Assembly: GCA_017442185.1 (NCBI GenBank)
Contig: JAFSAT010000002.1
Span: 1-41,373 of the forward strand
From: Bacteroidaceae bacterium
GTDB lineage: Bacteria; Bacteroidota; Bacteroidia; Bacteroidales; Bacteroidaceae
Length of the DNA: 41,373 nt
Reading direction: 5' to 3'
Position 1 is the stretch's first letter, and every line of letters starts with the position of its first letter. The translations under genes were made by a program, and so were the position numbers. The notes below the pieces were generated by a model. That model saw only the letters and a program-made list of their open reading frames with translations. It made no database searches and was not told the origin of the DNA. Below, piece by piece: positions 1 through 9,085 of this stretch.

Positions 1-171
1 AGCAAATCAACAGCAAACCAATCACAAATCAATCACAGACAACCATTGTGCAGCGGTTGTGTTATTCGGACATAATTATGCAGTTTGTTGGCATTTGCAA
101 CGGATTTTTGCCGCAATATTTTATAATAACGGATGGAATGATTTTGAATGTAAAGAATCTTAAACAGAAGT
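1..171. other. Intergenic stretch left of the IS3-type transposase
   Basis: No gene is recognised here. The sequence is AT-rich and should hold the left end of the insertion sequence. A TTAAACAG motif stands at about 161-169, just past the transposase stop. The same motif, inverted, occurs on the other side at 1458-1465. I could not align longer terminal inverted repeats, so the IS boundary stays undefined. Confidence 0.4.
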
Positions 172-1374
172 TTATCTTTCTAATTCCCCTTTATAATAAC
201 GTTTTTTGTAATTGCTTGGAGTATCATATCCTATTGCATAGCATGGACGCTCCTCATTATAGAAATGCACATATCTTTCAAGAATCTCATTTAAATCTTT
301 TCTTGAACGACACCTATCTATTCTAAAATCCGTATATAGCTCCTCTTTAATCCATCCGTTTAAGGCCTCACTTACCGGATTATCTGTCGGCTTTCCCGCA
401 CGTGACATTGAACGCACAATCAGTTTATCTCTTATTAATTTGTTATAAGCCACTGAGGAATAGACATTACCACGGTCGGTATGAAGCACAGTAGGCTCTG
501 TTTTTCCATCAAGAAGCATCAAAATATCACGTAGCCCTTCGATATAATGTTTACGTTTTCCACGCCTCTCTCCCACCCTCCAGGCAAGAATCTCTTTTGT
601 AAAAACATCAAAATACATTGTAAGTTCAACACGTGAAGCCAATATATCAAGCGGAGTCATATCAGATACAATAACGCTACGTGGTTTATCAACCATTTTC
701 CATGCTGAAAATACTAAATTCGGGAAGTTCTCTTTCGCTTTGCTTGTTGTAATTTTTACCTTATGTTTAGTCCTTGATTTTATTCCCAGCATACGGAAAC
801 ATTTGTATACAAAGCTATCACTCACCTTAATTCCCATATTAAGTCTTATGTATGCAGATACCCAACGATAGCCATGCGTGGGATGCTCTGCGTGAACACG
901 TTCTATAACATCCATCATGGCAAGCCTGTTAATCTCGCGTTCAGAAGGTTCTCTCCCCAACCACTTATAGTAACCCGACCTGCTCACTCCCATAAGAGTA
1001 CATATATCCCTGACAGGAAAATCAACGGATAGGATATTCACAATTCTGAAATCTTCGTCCCTCGAAGAGACAGCCTCATCAATTGTTCCGTACTCCCTTG
1101 CAATCATGCTTTTGAGATATTCATTTTCGATACGCAATCTCAGAATTTCGCGTTTATAATCACCACTATCGCAATCCGAATACTTAAAGCCGATATCCGA
1201 TGAGATTCGGACAAGTCTCTCGGCACCACGCTTTTCATATAATTTCTGCCACCGTCGGAATGTTGAATCAGCAGCACCGTCAGTGGAGCTGAAATCGCCA
1301 AACTTCACCGAATTGCACTTTCCGAACTTACGTATAAGCAAATCTTTCTCCGATGAATTTAAATGTCGTGCCAT
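172..1374 (-). CDS. IS3-family transposase, single-frame OrfA-OrfB type
   Basis: This 400-residue protein has the layout of an IS3-family transposase. Residues 1-100 hold an OrfA-like region with a basic helix-turn-helix and a short leucine-zipper-like stretch (REILRLRIENEYLKSMI, about 75-91). An HTH_21-like segment follows (HAEHPTHGYRWV, 161-172), then an rve/DDE integrase core. The catalytic triad appears intact: D238 (VIVSDMT), D300 (HTDRG) and E336 (DNPVSEALNG). Most IS3 elements make OrfAB through a programmed -1 frameshift, whereas here both parts lie in one uninterrupted frame. The start is the ATG directly after a T tract; no Shine-Dalgarno sequence is visible. The gene looks complete and potentially active. 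Its terminal repeats and target duplication were not found. Confidence 0.9.
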   Translation of the reverse strand: MARHLNSSEKDLLIRKFGKCNSVKFGDFSSTDGAADSTFRRWQKLYEKRGAERLVRISSDIGFKYSDCDSGDYKREILRLRIENEYLKSMIAREYGTIDEAVSSRDEDFRIVNILSVDFPVRDICTLMGVSRSGYYKWLGREPSEREINRLAMMDVIERVHAEHPTHGYRWVSAYIRLNMGIKVSDSFVYKCFRMLGIKSRTKHKVKITTSKAKENFPNLVFSAWKMVDKPRSVIVSDMTPLDILASRVELTMYFDVFTKEILAWRVGERRGKRKHYIEGLRDILMLLDGKTEPTVLHTDRGNVYSSVAYNKLIRDKLIVRSMSRAGKPTDNPVSEALNGWIKEELYTDFRIDRCRSRKDLNEILERYVHFYNEERPCYAIGYDTPSNYKKRYYKGELER

Positions 1375-1410
1375 AAAAAAAGTATCTTCGCTGTTTATCG
1401 CGAAGATACT
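1375..1410 (-). promoter_or_regulatory. Transposase promoter box inside a perfect inverted repeat
   Basis: On the minus strand a TATCTTCG -7 box (1401-1408) lies 26 nt before the transposase ATG. The box belongs to an 11-bp perfect inverted repeat: arms 1381-1391 and 1400-1410, with an 8-nt loop. The second arm is followed by T6 and then the ATG. It could look like a terminator hairpin. However, transcription from this -7 box would start after the first arm, so only readthrough RNA from outside could form the hairpin. That would suit a device shielding transposase from external transcription (inference). Confidence 0.5.
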
Positions 1411-1452
1411 AACAAAGGATATAAATTTGCTCCCTTTCTTAAAAGTTATTTA

Positions 1453-1624
1453 AGAAGCTGTTTAACTTATATCGCCAAACATTTATAAAGCAAAAACTTG
1501 TTGCTTTATTATTTATATAAGACTTACAGCCGACTATATATAACCATCAATATAACAAATTACAAAAAAACTGCTGTAAGACGTAGTTGCTCAGAAGCTT
1601 CAAAATAAAATTGAAACAGTTTCC
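1453..1624. repeat. Family M intergenic element, copy A (inverted CTGTTT ends)
   Basis: The left end reads AGAAGCTGTTTAAC (1453-1466) and the right end reads GAAACAGTTTCC (1613-1624), its approximate inverse. Inside is a 9-bp stem (ATAAAGCAA at 1485-1493 with TTGCTTTAT at 1501-1509) that resembles the core of family P. The element is about 172 bp, close to copies D and E. It occupies most of the 331-bp gap between the transposase and the Smr gene. The left edge may also be the right edge of the IS. Confidence 0.45.
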
Positions 1625-1705
1625 AAAATACAACATAAAATCACCAAAGAGCAAAGCTTCACAGTGTCCACTTTTTAAATAGCAGAAGACATTTTTTTTG
1701 AAGCG

Positions 1706-2797
1706 CTATTTTATTATAACCATTGTAGCTCCAAAGCCATATTTTTGGAATGAAGCATCCTGTGAGAGACAACGCGGATACTTTCGTTTCAATTCCTGCA
1801 TTATTGCATTTCTCAACACCCCCTCGCCTTTGCCGTGAATGAATACAATCTTTTTGCCCTTTTCCTTGATATGTTCATTCAACGTTGTACGCACAACATC
1901 AAGCTGGTGATTGAGAATATCAAAGGCATTCATACCCGCAGTAGTCTCAAGAAGAGAATCTGCATGCAAATCAACCTCCAGAATATCACAATCCTTAGGT
2001 AGTTTCGAGTGCAGTCCTTTTCGCAGCCTACCCTCGTCGTTCATCTTCTTCTCCAATATAACACGCTGCACCTCATCGGCATTTGTAAAAATCTCTTTTA
2101 TAGGCTTATCATCTACAACAATGTCGTACAGCAAAGCACCCTCATCAAAATAAATATTCTCTCTGAAAAGATGCAGTTTGTAAAACTTTACAGTATCAAT
2201 GCGACGCTCCATACTCATGGCAGCTTTTGGTGCAAAAGGCTTGCCCTGCTTAAACGGTAACAACTGCACACAAACACGCTCCATGCCATTCAGTTCCTCA
2301 CGCCCGAATTCTTCGATAAATAATTTGGAATCGGGTTCAAGCATGCCGCTTCCGCGCACATACAAACTGCGTCCCTCCATTGTAGAGTATGTAAAATAGA
2401 GCCAATAGTTGCTATCATTTATTATGTAAGCCTCGAACCTTGAATTGGAGAGCGATTTTTCATCCATTGGCAGAAAAGCCAACTTCACATTAAGACGCTC
2501 ACCCTCGGGACGCTCCATTGGACGGTAAGAGACAGCAGGTACATCCTCAGTCACACGCCTTTCGGCCGTCGGTTGCACAACGGCTGCCTGAGCACTTCTC
2601 TTTGGCTCTTCCTTGGCAACAACGCTCTTTTTCTGAAAATTATACTCATTGGTATCTATCGCCACACACTCCGTCAAAGGCATTGGAATCTCAAATCCAT
2701 CCTCACCCTCAACGATAACCACATTTTTTCCGCGAAAGCCTGTTACAACACCTCCGCCCGTTTCATGTATGAAACGCACTTTATCACCTATTTTCAT
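1706..2797 (-). CDS. DUF2027 / Smr domain protein
   Basis: This 363-residue protein has the standard Bacteroidales layout of an N-terminal DUF2027 region and a C-terminal Smr domain. Residues 1-50 form a small SH3-like fold (KIGDKVRF...GGGVVTGFRG). A low-complexity linker spans 55-95 and a beta-rich DUF2027 core about 100-250. The Smr domain covers about 270-363, with DLHAD (276-280) and HGKGEG (321-326), the motifs of MutS2-type Smr nucleases. It lacks the MutS2 ATPase, so it is not MutS2 itself. A role in nucleic-acid cleavage or binding follows from the family; the substrate is unknown. It lies 35 bp downstream of the Nudix gene and is probably co-transcribed with it. Confidence 0.85.
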   Translation of the reverse strand: MKIGDKVRFIHETGGGVVTGFRGKNVVIVEGEDGFEIPMPLTECVAIDTNEYNFQKKSVVAKEEPKRSAQAAVVQPTAERRVTEDVPAVSYRPMERPEGERLNVKLAFLPMDEKSLSNSRFEAYIINDSNYWLYFTYSTMEGRSLYVRGSGMLEPDSKLFIEEFGREELNGMERVCVQLLPFKQGKPFAPKAAMSMERRIDTVKFYKLHLFRENIYFDEGALLYDIVVDDKPIKEIFTNADEVQRVILEKKMNDEGRLRKGLHSKLPKDCDILEVDLHADSLLETTAGMNAFDILNHQLDVVRTTLNEHIKEKGKKIVFIHGKGEGVLRNAIMQELKRKYPRCLSQDASFQKYGFGATMVIIK

Positions 2798-2832
2798 ATC
2801 TGATATAATTCAATCAATTTAAACTACTGCAA

Positions 2833-3357
2833 CTACATAGGAGCGCCGTGTATGATTCCCCTCATGCAACGCAAAAATTCCTGCTCGAAATTTGGAGTAA
2901 ATATTCCATTGCCCAATGATGCCATCACCTCTTCAACATCCCAAAAGCGCCCTCCGTCCAATTCTTCGCTCGGGGAGACGTCACCATTGTAAACAGCTCT
3001 ATACACATAAATAAGTTCCCTCTCGCGCTCCGACTCAAACACATAACGCAAAATAAATTGCGGTTCAATATTATTAATGCCAAGTTCCTCTTTCACCTCG
3101 CGGAGCAGAGCCTCATTCACACCCTCGCCATAATCCACATGTCCTCCCACCGCGGTATCCCATTTGCCCGGTTGAATATCTTTCCACTGCGGACGTTGCT
3201 GTAAGTACAATTGTCCGCCGTCGTTAAGCAGGTGCAGATGCACCACAGGATGCAAACGTTTATTGCCATCGTGACATTCACCACGAGTAGCAGATCCTTG
3301 CACATTACCCCCTTCGTCCACAATAGGAAGCAGTTCGGTAGAATTATCCTTTTTCAT
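2833..3357 (-). CDS. Nudix hydrolase
   Basis: The 174-residue protein carries a complete Nudix box at about 71-93: G-x5-E-x7-R-E-V-x-E-E-L-G-I (GGHVDYGEG...REVKEELGI). The upstream part (LPIVDEGGNVQGSATRGECH, LHPVVHLHLL) resembles the YfcD/isopentenyl-isomerase-like Nudix group, which hydrolyses nucleoside-diphosphate-linked substrates; the actual substrate cannot be read. I start it at the ATG at 3355-3357 (MKKDNSTELL). The frame continues upstream, but only to a TTG inside repeat element B, and those residues are not Nudix-like. The nearest good -7 box is at 3589-3596, more than 200 nt away, with element B in between. Confidence 0.88.
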   Translation of the reverse strand: MKKDNSTELLPIVDEGGNVQGSATRGECHDGNKRLHPVVHLHLLNDGGQLYLQQRPQWKDIQPGKWDTAVGGHVDYGEGVNEALLREVKEELGINNIEPQFILRYVFESERERELIYVYRAVYNGDVSPSEELDGGRFWDVEEVMASLGNGIFTPNFEQEFLRCMRGIIHGAPM

Positions 3358-3397
3358 AATTTGACAAAATAAAAAAGTTTCCCTATTTATATCCTTT

Positions 3398-3493
3398 GGA
3401 AACTGTTTCAACGTCTGTTAAACATATTTTGGTAGGACTGTCTCCGTTTTATAAAAACTTGGCCATATAAATTCAAGGAGATAAATTTAAACC
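3398..3493. repeat. Family M intergenic element, copy B
   Basis: This is the shortest copy, about 96 bp. It starts GGAAACTGTTTCAAC (3398-3412) and ends with ATTCAAGGAGATAAATTTAAACC (3471-3493). Copy C carries nearly the same right-end segment at 25869-25889, over 22 kb away. It lies between the Nudix start and a TATCTTCG-type -7 box at 3589-3596, so it is probably part of the Nudix 5' leader. Confidence 0.45.
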
Positions 3494-3588
3494 ACCCGTA
3501 AATAAAAACAGCCTCTGAAAAGGGTTCTAAAATCTTATAAAAATACTCATATATTCCGAATAGAGAGCAAGAATTTTAAAATCCCACG

Positions 3589-3596
3589 CGAAGATA
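3589..3596 (-). promoter_or_regulatory. Candidate -7 box (TATCTTCG) for the Nudix-Smr operon
   Basis: The minus strand reads TATCTTCG, the form of the Bacteroidota -7 element used most in this window. It lies just past the 3' end of the lipoprotein gene and 231 nt before the Nudix ATG, far longer than the 20-60 nt leaders seen elsewhere here. Element B fills much of that leader. No clear -33 partner was found. Confidence 0.35.
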
Positions 3597-3607
3597 CAAA
3601 TAACCTC

Positions 3608-4189
3608 TTACAAAAGCAAGCGCCCGACATCAATGAGCAGACGTTGCGTTTCACCCTCGGCAGGAGTTATCTCGCGCAAAGGCAGTATATTATATTCCTC
3701 AGGTCTCAAACGATGATACCTGTTTCCGGCCCCACGAACAAAAGGCAGACACAAAGAGCCCTCGACAATCTCAACCACGCTGTCTCCCGATATACTATAA
3801 GAATATGCAAATTTCAGTAACAAAGTATCCCTGTCACTACTCTTCAATTCCAAAAGATAGCACGAAACATGCGAATCATCCACACACATAACATCCTTGG
3901 CACAAAGCATACGTATATGCTCCGACAAAGGGCCGCGCTCCTCCACTCCGCACCGCAAATCCCCGTTGCACCCTTCTATGCGCACCGGCCCGAAAAAAAG
4001 AGAGTCACCCACCAGCGAGTTACCCACCGGCAACAACCCTATGAGTGTGCGTTCACAGTGCAATAAAGCCTTGCCCCCGATAAAATACCTACCGACACAG
4101 CCCTGCGACACTCCATTGCCATTGTGCGAACATGCCGCGAACAAAAGCAAGAAAAAAGCCAAAATAAATATCTTAACTGTTTTTTCCAT
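3608..4189 (-). CDS. Cysteine-rich lipoprotein of unknown function
   Basis: The 193-residue product has a classic lipoprotein signal: a basic start (MEKTVK), a hydrophobic stretch (about 7-16) and the lipobox LFAAC with Cys20. The mature part holds eight further cysteines (31, 45, 74, 80, 96, 102, 110, 147), which is many for a small exported protein and suggests disulfides or metal binding (inference). I do not recognise the family. The remainder is a mix of short beta-like segments ending in a hydrophobic tail (LLIDVGRLLL). It lies 96 bp downstream of queA on the same strand and could be read from the queA promoter. Confidence 0.7.
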   Translation of the reverse strand: MEKTVKIFILAFFLLLFAACSHNGNGVSQGCVGRYFIGGKALLHCERTLIGLLPVGNSLVGDSLFFGPVRIEGCNGDLRCGVEERGPLSEHIRMLCAKDVMCVDDSHVSCYLLELKSSDRDTLLLKFAYSYSISGDSVVEIVEGSLCLPFVRGAGNRYHRLRPEEYNILPLREITPAEGETQRLLIDVGRLLL

Positions 4190-4285
4190 TGATTATCAAC
4201 AGAAAAAACAGCCATTAATATAAAAAAGTTCACTAAAACAGAAAATCCACCGATAATTGATGTATTTCACAAGAACAACAGGACG

Positions 4286-5509
4286 TTATGGCAACAACAG
4301 CGAACTGTCGCCATAGCTTAAGAAGCGGAAACCATTCTCCATCGCATAATCATATATACGTCTCCAATCCTCACCCACAAATGCCGACACCAACAACAGC
4401 AACGTGCTCTTCGGTTGATGAAAATTAGTCACTATCGCCCTTACAATATTATAGCGATAACCCGGAGCTATCATAATCTGAGTATAAGCATGAAGCCTGT
4501 CTATATCGCGACATTCAAGATACTCAGCAAGTGCCTCAAGCGCTTCAACCGTACTCAAAGTGTGCTCTCCCTCATAAGGCGTCCACTGATTCACGTGCAG
4601 TTCATCCATTGATATTTCGGGATTATAATGTACCGCTTCGCCCAAGAAATAGAGACTCTCGAGTGTACGCACCGAAGTGGTTCCCACCGCCACAGCCCTG
4701 CCCCCGGCAGCAATCAAACGACGCAGCAGGTCGAGCCGCACCTCTATATATTCTTCGTGCATCTCGTGCTCGCCGATAGCTTCACTTTTCACCGGCTTGA
4801 AAGTTCCCGCTCCCACATGCAACGTAACCTCGTCCAACACAATTCCCTTGGCCCTGAGCGCATCCATCACTCTTGGAGTAAAATGCAGTCCGGCTGTGGG
4901 CGCTGCCACAGAACCTTTAACCTTGGAGTATACCGTTTGATAAGTAACCTTGTCACTCTCTTCAGTGGCTCGATTCAGATATGGAGGAATAGGCAATTCT
5001 CCGGCCACCTCAAGAAGTTCGGCAAACGTAAAGCCACCCGTCCAACAAAAACGGACAGAATTTACTGCACCCGCAGCCACTCGCTCGGCCGAGAGCCTCA
5101 CGGCAGTACCCTTTATATCAAGCTGCATCGACAAGATACCACTTTTCCAACGGGCCGAGTTTCCCACGAGACAGTTCCACACACAGCACTCAGTCTCTTG
5201 AAATATCAACTGATAGTCGTTAGGTATCTCCGGTTCAAGGCAAAAAACCTCAATCTGCGCCCCTGTCTCCTTTCGGAAACGCAACCTTGCCTGTATCACC
5301 TTTGTATTATTAAATATCATCAGACTACCCTCGGGGATATAATCGGAGAGATTATAAAAGGTATCATGCGATACATCCCCTCCCTTGTAAAGTAATAACT
5401 TGGAAGAGTCGCGCTCCGCAAGCGGATATTTTGCAATCCTCTCATCCGGTAGTTGATAATCATACTCGGCTATCTCAATATTCCTAATTCCGGTTATTCC
5501 TTTGTCCAT
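4286..5509 (-). CDS. queA: S-adenosylmethionine:tRNA ribosyltransferase-isomerase QueA
   Basis: QueA transfers and isomerises the ribosyl part of SAM onto 7-aminomethyl-7-deazaguanine in tRNA, the penultimate step of queuosine synthesis. The 407-residue sequence carries family hallmarks: YDQLPDERIAKYP-like start (EYDYQLPDERIAKYPLAERDSS), MIFNNTKVIQARL, the central VAAPTAGLHFT motif, LHVGAGTFKPV, and ATNFHQPKSTLLLLVSAF near the C-terminus (here VTNFHQPKST). It is somewhat longer than the usual 340-360 residues because of insertions in the middle. The start ATG follows a T tract 34 nt after a TATCTTCG box. Confidence 0.97.
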   Translation of the reverse strand: MDKGITGIRNIEIAEYDYQLPDERIAKYPLAERDSSKLLLYKGGDVSHDTFYNLSDYIPEGSLMIFNNTKVIQARLRFRKETGAQIEVFCLEPEIPNDYQLIFQETECCVWNCLVGNSARWKSGILSMQLDIKGTAVRLSAERVAAGAVNSVRFCWTGGFTFAELLEVAGELPIPPYLNRATEESDKVTYQTVYSKVKGSVAAPTAGLHFTPRVMDALRAKGIVLDEVTLHVGAGTFKPVKSEAIGEHEMHEEYIEVRLDLLRRLIAAGGRAVAVGTTSVRTLESLYFLGEAVHYNPEISMDELHVNQWTPYEGEHTLSTVEALEALAEYLECRDIDRLHAYTQIMIAPGYRYNIVRAIVTNFHQPKSTLLLLVSAFVGEDWRRIYDYAMENGFRFLSYGDSSLLLP

Positions 5510-5515
5510 AAAAAA

Positions 5516-5551
5516 ATCTTCGCAAAAATTGTAAAAACTTCTGCGAAGATA
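5516..5551 (-). promoter_or_regulatory. queA promoter box with an inverted copy next to the start codon
   Basis: On the minus strand the -7 box TATCTTCG occupies 5544-5551. A second, inverted copy (arms 5516-5524 and 5542-5550, ATCTTCGCA/TGCGAAGAT, 9 bp) ends 6 nt before the ATG and is followed by a T tract. The arrangement closely parallels the transposase promoter at 1381-1410. Confidence 0.45.
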
Positions 5552-5594
5552 CCTATTTTAACGTTAACGAGCAAACAGCTTGTCAGATATAATT

Positions 5595-7253
<1,659 letters not shown>

Positions 7254-7281
7254 TTAGAATCTGTTTTAAACCACATTAAAA

Positions 7282-7554
7282 TTATCCTATGATTGCAAGC
7301 ACGTCACTCTGACGCATAATAAGATATTTTTCACCCTCAAATTCAAATTCCGTACCTGCGTATTTGCCATAGAGCACCTGATCGCCCACAGCAATCACCA
7401 TCTCCTCGTCCTTTGTACCGTTGCCCACTGCAACAACCTTTCCTTGAAGGGGCTTTTCTTTTGCTGTATCGGGGATTATGATACCGCCTACTGTCTTTTC
7501 CTCTGCTGCCATCGGCAGTATAAGAACTCTGTCTGATAAAGGTTTTACATTCAT
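7282..7554 (-). CDS. groS: 10 kDa co-chaperonin GroES
   Basis: GroES caps the GroEL ring. The 90-residue product shows [14 protein letters not shown], the mobile loop region ([21 protein letters not shown]) and the [30 protein letters not shown] end. The open frame continues 23 codons upstream, but GroES proteins begin at MNVKPL, so the ATG at 7552-7554 is the start. A TAATTTTG -7-like box lies at 7664-7671 and a sigma-54-like sequence at 7634-7648. No CIRCE (HrcA) operator was found. Confidence 0.98.
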   Translation of the reverse strand: MNVKPLSDRVLILPMAAEEKTVGGIIIPDTAKEKPLQGKVVAVGNGTKDEEMVIAVGDQVLYGKYAGTEFEFEGEKYLIMRQSDVLAIIG

Positions 7555-7633
7555 AATTGTGTTTCTATTTTTTAATAATATATGTTTTTGAAGTAATATT
7601 GTGATTTCCGCATTACGGCACATTATACCTATA

Positions 7634-7648
7634 ACGAAAACCGTGCCA
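7634..7648 (-). promoter_or_regulatory. Weak sigma-54-like sequence upstream of groES
   Basis: The minus strand reads TGGCACGGTTTTCGT. Compared with the sigma-54 consensus TGGCAC-N5-TTGCW, the -24 half is perfect and the -12 half keeps T12 and G14 but has C13 and T15. The spacing is right. It lies 79 nt before the groES ATG. A TAATTTTG box at 7664-7671 is an alternative promoter. Confidence 0.25.
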
Positions 7649-7783
7649 ATTTTGTTCCAATGACAAAATTACTGCAAATTTAACAATTATTTCTGTTTGC
7701 GGCACACTGTATGCGACAAAATGGCACATAGCCACAAAGATTGTCACCTACACAGCCCCACTCGCTCCATCTGCACAAATAAA

Positions 7784-7830
7784 ATCCGCGTCTGTGTAAG
7801 TGAATGTAATATTAATACACAGACGCGGAT
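7784..7830 (-). terminator. Rho-independent terminator after nadA
   Basis: A perfect 15-bp stem (arms 7784-7798 and 7816-7830, ATCCGCGTCTGTGTA and its inverse) is followed on the minus strand by TTTATTTG. It lies 22 bp past the nadA stop. Confidence 0.85.
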
Positions 7831-7852
7831 AGAAAATATATGCAAGAAGCAT

Positions 7853-8842
7853 TTACTTCATCCTCTCGGATATTTCGAGCATCCTCTCTATGGGACGTTT
7901 CGCACACTCGCGCATCCGCTCGTCGAGTTCCACGAAAGGCCATTCATACTTCAAGCAATTATACAATTTCTCAAGAGTATTCAACCGCATATATGCACAT
8001 TCATTGCATGCACATCCTCCCGACAAGGGCGGCACAGGGATAAACCTCTTATTCGGGCAACGCTTCTGCATTTCGTGCAGGATACCACTCTCAGTTGCCA
8101 CAATAAACAGGTTACAATCATCGTTTTGCGCAAATTCCAATATTGCAGCAGTAGAACCTACAAAGTCGGCAAGTGCCAACACTCCACTTTTACACTCAGG
8201 ATGAGCCAACACCTTTGCATCGGGATTTTCACGTTTCAGCTCCACTATTTTTTCCACAGAAAATTCCTCATGCACATGACATCCGCCGTTCCACAGCATC
8301 ATCGAGCGCCCCGTCACGGCATTCAGATAGTTTCCAAGATTCTTGTCAGGAGCAAATATTATTTTCTCATCCTTAGGAAAGCTATCTACCACCGCACGCG
8401 CATTAGACGACGTTACCACCACATCGGTCAACGCCTTAACCGCAGCAGAAGTATTAACATACGCAACCACCTTATAATCGGGATGCTCCTTTTTATATTT
8501 TGCAAGTTCCTCGGCCGGACAACTATCAGCCAGCGAACATCCCGCATTCAAATCGGGCAGCAGCACCAACTTATCCGGACATAGAATCTTATTCGTTTCA
8601 GCCATAAAGTGCACTCCGCACATTACTATAATATCAGCCCGAGTCTTTGCCGCCTGCTGCGCAAGCGCCAAGCTATCACCCACAAAATCGGCTACATCCT
8701 GAATTTCGGCACGAGTATAATAATGTCCCATTATAACAGCATTCTTCTCCTTGCACAAACGCCGTATCTCCAATTTCAAATCAATCTCTTGCGGGATAGG
8801 TTCATCCACAAACCCCTTTTCCCTCCATTCCTTTTTTATCAT
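7853..8842 (-). CDS. nadA: Quinolinate synthase NadA
   Basis: NadA condenses iminoaspartate with dihydroxyacetone phosphate to quinolinate in NAD synthesis, using a [4Fe-4S] cluster. The 329-residue product matches the family throughout: NAVIMGHYYTRAEIQDVADFVGDSLALAQ at the N-terminus, and candidate cluster cysteines in IVMCGVHFMAET, HPECKSG and SGGCACNEC. I choose the ATG at 8840-8842 because a GGAGG sequence lies 8 nt before it. The open frame extends five codons further to a TTG that overlaps this Shine-Dalgarno. A TATCTTTG box at 8887-8894 gives a 44-nt leader and coincides with the edge of a family P repeat. nadB is not next to it. Confidence 0.97.
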   Translation of the reverse strand: MIKKEWREKGFVDEPIPQEIDLKLEIRRLCKEKNAVIMGHYYTRAEIQDVADFVGDSLALAQQAAKTRADIIVMCGVHFMAETNKILCPDKLVLLPDLNAGCSLADSCPAEELAKYKKEHPDYKVVAYVNTSAAVKALTDVVVTSSNARAVVDSFPKDEKIIFAPDKNLGNYLNAVTGRSMMLWNGGCHVHEEFSVEKIVELKRENPDAKVLAHPECKSGVLALADFVGSTAAILEFAQNDDCNLFIVATESGILHEMQKRCPNKRFIPVPPLSGGCACNECAYMRLNTLEKLYNCLKYEWPFVELDERMRECAKRPIERMLEISERMK

Positions 8843-8886
8843 AATAAAATCCTCCAACTAAATTGATGTAACTTCGCAATCCTTTG

Positions 8887-8960
8887 CAAAGATAGTAACA
8901 AACGAGCGAAATAAAAATAAAGCTTGCTTTATTATTTTGCAGCGAGTGCAGGCTTATCTT
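8887..8960. repeat. Family P palindromic repeat, single copy
   Basis: One 74-bp copy runs from CAAAGATAG to TATCTT between the divergent nadA and GH20 genes. Its centre AATAAAGC-TT-GCTTTATT is a perfect palindrome. Flanking motifs ACAAACGAGCGA and GCAGCGAGTGCAGG match the arrays at 17223 and 20725. The left edge (8887-8894) reads TATCTTTG on the minus strand and is the likely -7 box of nadA. Confidence 0.7.
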
Positions 8961-9032
8961 CAAAAAACCCTAAAAATAAACCATAAAACAACGATATAAA
9001 AAACCTAACTATGAAAATTACAAAAAAAACAC

Positions 9033-9040
9033 TATCTTCG
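9033..9040 (+). promoter_or_regulatory. -7 box (TATCTTCG) of the GH20 gene
   Basis: TATCTTCG stands 45 nt before the ATG of the hexosaminidase gene. No convincing -33 TTTG at the usual distance was found. Confidence 0.4.
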
Positions 9041-9085
9041 CAGAAATTACACAAAACACACATAAATTAAACCTTATAAATCATT

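Noticed and set aside
130-1480. Terminal inverted repeats of the insertion sequence
   Set aside because: Both sides carry TTAAACAG/CTGTTTAA, but flanking bases do not align and no TG...CA ends or target duplication could be fixed; the motif also belongs to family M elements.
4628-5395. 255-codon open frame on the plus strand
   Set aside because: It is fully antisense to queA and its translation shows no domain or plausible composition.
7555-7623. N-terminal extension of GroES
   Set aside because: GroES proteins begin at MNVKPL; the extra 23 codons are not conserved-looking.
7555-7700. CIRCE operator before groES
   Set aside because: I searched for the TTAGCACTC-N9-GAGTGCTAA palindrome and found nothing close.
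7697-8584. 295-codon open frame on the plus strand
   Set aside because: It is antisense to nadA, rich in His, Arg and Cys as expected from a reversed frame, and crosses the nadA terminator.
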